IMG/VR virus record: IMGVR_UViG_3300022200_000129
Location: 1-39,906 of that record
From: a virus
Length of the DNA: 39,906 bases
Strand: one strand, 5' to 3'
Shown here one piece after another: positions 38,274 to 39,906 of the stretch (its first letter is position 1; each line of letters starts with the position of its first letter). The notes beneath the pieces are model-generated. The model saw only the letters and a program-made list of their open reading frames with translations. It did no database searches and was not told the origin of the DNA. The position numbers and the translations under genes are program-made.

Positions 38274-38764
38274 TCCATCACTCCATTGCCATAGATCCTG
38301 AGAAATATCTGAACCGTTGAGGGTCGCCATTTGGGACGATTGTTAACGGTCTTCACCTTTCGCTCCATCAGGCCCTGGGCGATCTCTGCTAGGCTGAGAT
38401 CCTCGTTGGCAGTGATATCCAATATTGCGTTCAGGATCTTCTTTGCCTTTCTGGACTTCCGATCCTGGTTGATATCATCCAATGCACGTTTCATTGCGTA
38501 GGGCCTGAGATACCCCATCCACATCAAGCCTTTGACGATCTGATTGTATGGGGGATTGGCCACTGGTCGCATGTCCAGCAGAGGCTCGAAGAAATCATGC
38601 ACCTCTTCAGCAAACATGCTCCTGGGGTGTATTCCGATGATATCCCACCAGACCAGGCATGCTATGCATTGTTTCAACTCATGATCCTGAATCTCATTGA
38701 TGCGCCGCATAATGACCTCTGGTGTGAGCGAGGGTTTCGCTCCTTTGTATCTGGTAGAAGTCAT
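38270..38764 (-). CDS. Hypothetical early protein (164 aa)
   Basis: 164 residues, mostly helical and basic at the end (RKAKKILNAILDITANEDLS then RPKWRPSTVQIFLRIYGNG). A short segment near 75-100 (FFEPLLDMRPVANPPYNQIV) may mark a domain boundary. Coupled to both neighbours by ATGA overlaps. Located directly before the initiator, so a replication accessory role is plausible. No family recognised. Confidence 0.7.
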   Translation of the reverse strand: MTSTRYKGAKPSLTPEVIMRRINEIQDHELKQCIACLVWWDIIGIHPRSMFAEEVHDFFEPLLDMRPVANPPYNQIVKGLMWMGYLRPYAMKRALDDINQDRKSRKAKKILNAILDITANEDLSLAEIAQGLMERKVKTVNNRPKWRPSTVQIFLRIYGNGVME

Positions 38765-39201
38765 CGCTTGTAGAAATCAAATCGTTGAATGGGAATGTGA
38801 ATGAACAGGTAGGTATCATCGGTATCATCTCGCCTGAGAGATCGCCTGACACTGACCTTGCTCCTGATGCAGTCCCTGATGTTAGGCTGAACTATTCCGA
38901 TCTTATCTTCCCATTCCTGTATGTAATAAAATGGAACTGCGAACGCATCGCTCAGTTGCTTGCAGGCCACATATTTTTTTGCGTCCAGAAAAACTGAGTC
39001 GTATGCATCATGATTGTTGAATCTCCTTTTGTATTCGATGAACGCATCAAGCAGATCTACATTGTTCACCTTCCTGAATGCTGCCCAATCGGCAGTGTAT
39101 CGCATGTTCAGTTCCTCCAGGCTCCAGTTGAATAATTTCTCCACCCGTTCCATCGCATGCCTCTGATTCCTCTTGTCCTCCTCTGACTCGTAAATCCTCA
39201 T
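38761..39201 (-). CDS. Hypothetical early protein (146 aa)
   Basis: 146 residues (MRIYESEEDKRNQRHAMERV), helical, charged, with KKYVACKQLSDAFAVPFYYI in the middle and a basic end (SKVSVRRSLRRDD). The ATG lies in the frame of the candidate gene at 39047-39334, which reads through it for 155 bases in another phase. Coupled to the 164-residue gene by ATGA. No family recognised. Confidence 0.7.
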   Translation of the reverse strand: MRIYESEEDKRNQRHAMERVEKLFNWSLEELNMRYTADWAAFRKVNNVDLLDAFIEYKRRFNNHDAYDSVFLDAKKYVACKQLSDAFAVPFYYIQEWEDKIGIVQPNIRDCIRSKVSVRRSLRRDDTDDTYLFIHIPIQRFDFYKR

Positions 39202-39334
39202 TTTTAAACCCGTAGCAAAGTTCCATAATCAGATCGTCCAGCTTTTGCTGGCGATCCTCATCCCACACTCCGCAGGCCCGATCCATTTCGAGCCTGTGGA
39301 GGTGGTTGAGTTTGTCTTTAGCGTCTAGCCGCAT
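39047..39334 (-). CDS. Candidate small gene overlapping the nuclease end
   Basis: 95 residues from the ATG at 39334, inside the end of the nuclease gene. The first 45 (MRLDAKDKLNHLHRLEMD, then RQQKLDDLIMELCYGF) look like a real helical protein. The rest lies over the 146-residue gene and looks like out-of-frame sequence. Either the true product is short or it continues into the other frame. Only the N-terminal portion is supported. Confidence 0.35.
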   Translation of the reverse strand: MRLDAKDKLNHLHRLEMDRACGVWDEDRQQKLDDLIMELCYGFKNEDLRVRGGQEESEACDGTGGEIIQLEPGGTEHAIHCRLGSIQEGEQCRSA

Positions 39335-39906
39335 ACCATTCGTGCGGTGCGTATTTTTTCTCCTCACACCATAGGCGATATAGGAGGTTGAAGATTCGCC
39401 ACCCTCGCTCTATCTCCATCTGTTCCCATATTTTCTCATAGATTCCACCCTCGCTGCCTGGAGTAGTATCGATTGCAATGGAGATGGGTTGAGGTTGACC
39501 GTCGATTGCGTAGCTGTAAGCAGCAAGCTGGATGATGTAGGGGTCATACCATTTGGGTGTTGGTTTACCCGTCCTACTTCGTGCCACCTTCGATGACTTC
39601 CAATCGAGCACTGCCAACCCGCATGCCTGGTGCTCAACAAGCGCATCAACCCTTCCAGCAAATGCGATCTTATCGGTTATGCATGTCACTGAGTTCTCAG
39701 TCCATCGCACCCTGACAATGTTCCTGGTGTGGTAATCAGCAATCCCGACCGAATATGGATCTCCCTCAATCGCTGGTTTGTCTGCCAGGATGTCTTCAGC
39801 CAATGAGTGGATGCGTGTTCCCAGATCCATAGCCTCCTGACCTTTTTCCCTCGCTGCCTTCACGACCGCAGCAACCTGATCCTTCCGATCCTGGTATGTG
39901 GCCCTT
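39267..39906. repeat. Right copy of imperfect terminal repeat
   Basis: Diverged second copy of the first 640 bases of the window. Substitutions begin at the equivalent of base 115 and are scattered to the end. They change only about eight residues of the encoded nuclease segment, so both copies look like functional alleles under purifying selection rather than sequencing noise. Confidence 0.9.
39318..39906 (-). CDS. RecB-type nuclease, second allele, 5'-truncated by contig end
   Basis: The same gene as 52-849, cut at the end of the window before its start codon, so 195 of 265 residues remain. All motifs are kept (GTRIH, GRVDALV, LDWKSSK, QLAAY). It has about eight substitutions compared with the left copy (for example S to G, R to K, E to Q), all mild. 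It is the other end of the circle or a strain variant, rather than an independent gene. Confidence 0.85.
   Translation of the reverse strand, partial: RATYQDRKDQVAAVVKAAREKGQEAMDLGTRIHSLAEDILADKPAIEGDPYSVGIADYHTRNIVRVRWTENSVTCITDKIAFAGRVDALVEHQACGLAVLDWKSSKVARSRTGKPTPKWYDPYIIQLAAYSYAIDGQPQPISIAIDTTPGSEGGIYEKIWEQMEIERGWRIFNLLYRLWCEEKKYAPHEWYAARR

Overview
The window is essentially one complete genome of a temperate, podovirus-like phage of a Gram-negative (diderm) bacterium. Evidence: a virion module in canonical order (large terminase, portal, scaffold, HK97-fold capsid, tail adaptor, nozzle, fibres, large internal virion proteins), a tyrosine integrase beside a tRNA-Leu fragment that looks like attP, and an outer-membrane spanin lipoprotein. 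Moderate GC and the family resemblances suggest an aquatic host, but no host can be named from sequence alone. All convincing protein genes are on the minus strand, so the genome is read from high to low coordinates. The last 640 bases repeat the first 640 with no gaps, but at about 94% identity and with an identical first 114 bp. The contig therefore appears to run round a circular or permuted map of about 39.27 kb into a second allele of the same nuclease gene.

Layout in transcription order, starting at the early promoter. (1) 2194 down to 1, continuing across the contig ends to 35119: a ribbon-helix-helix (RHH) regulator, Holliday-junction-type nuclease, HTH protein, SSB-like protein, RecB-type nuclease, several unknown genes, a replication initiator and a deoxynucleotide kinase. 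No DNA polymerase, primase or RNA polymerase is visible, so the phage probably borrows the host replisome. (2) 35122 to 30050: GIY-YIG nuclease with HTH, terminase, a small HTH protein, portal, then a terminator. (3) 29920 to 5956: scaffold, capsid, adaptor, lysis genes (two holin-like proteins and overlapping spanins), nozzle, fibres, GT32 glycosyltransferase, three internal virion proteins and four small genes. (4) The tRNA-Leu 5' half and a strong terminator at 5778-5858. (5) 5707 to 2827: small genes, a SleB-type endolysin and the integrase, behind a promoter with an operator-like palindrome. (6) 2805 to 2202: a second RHH regulator coupled to a one-span membrane protein, then a terminator.

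The control signals are the most notable part. The 9-mer GGTGTATAC occurs five times, four of them in the few intergenic control regions (beside both RHH genes, at the integrase-operon promoter, and upstream of the kinase), where well under one would be expected by chance. I infer an RHH-controlled lysogeny switch. In the kinase upstream region there is also a textbook rho-independent terminator on the plus strand, where no protein gene exists, which points to a short antisense RNA comparable in position and size to lambda OOP. Small genes of 36-59 residues that fill the apparent gaps were found by translating the sequence directly. Most are joined to neighbours by ATGA-type overlaps.
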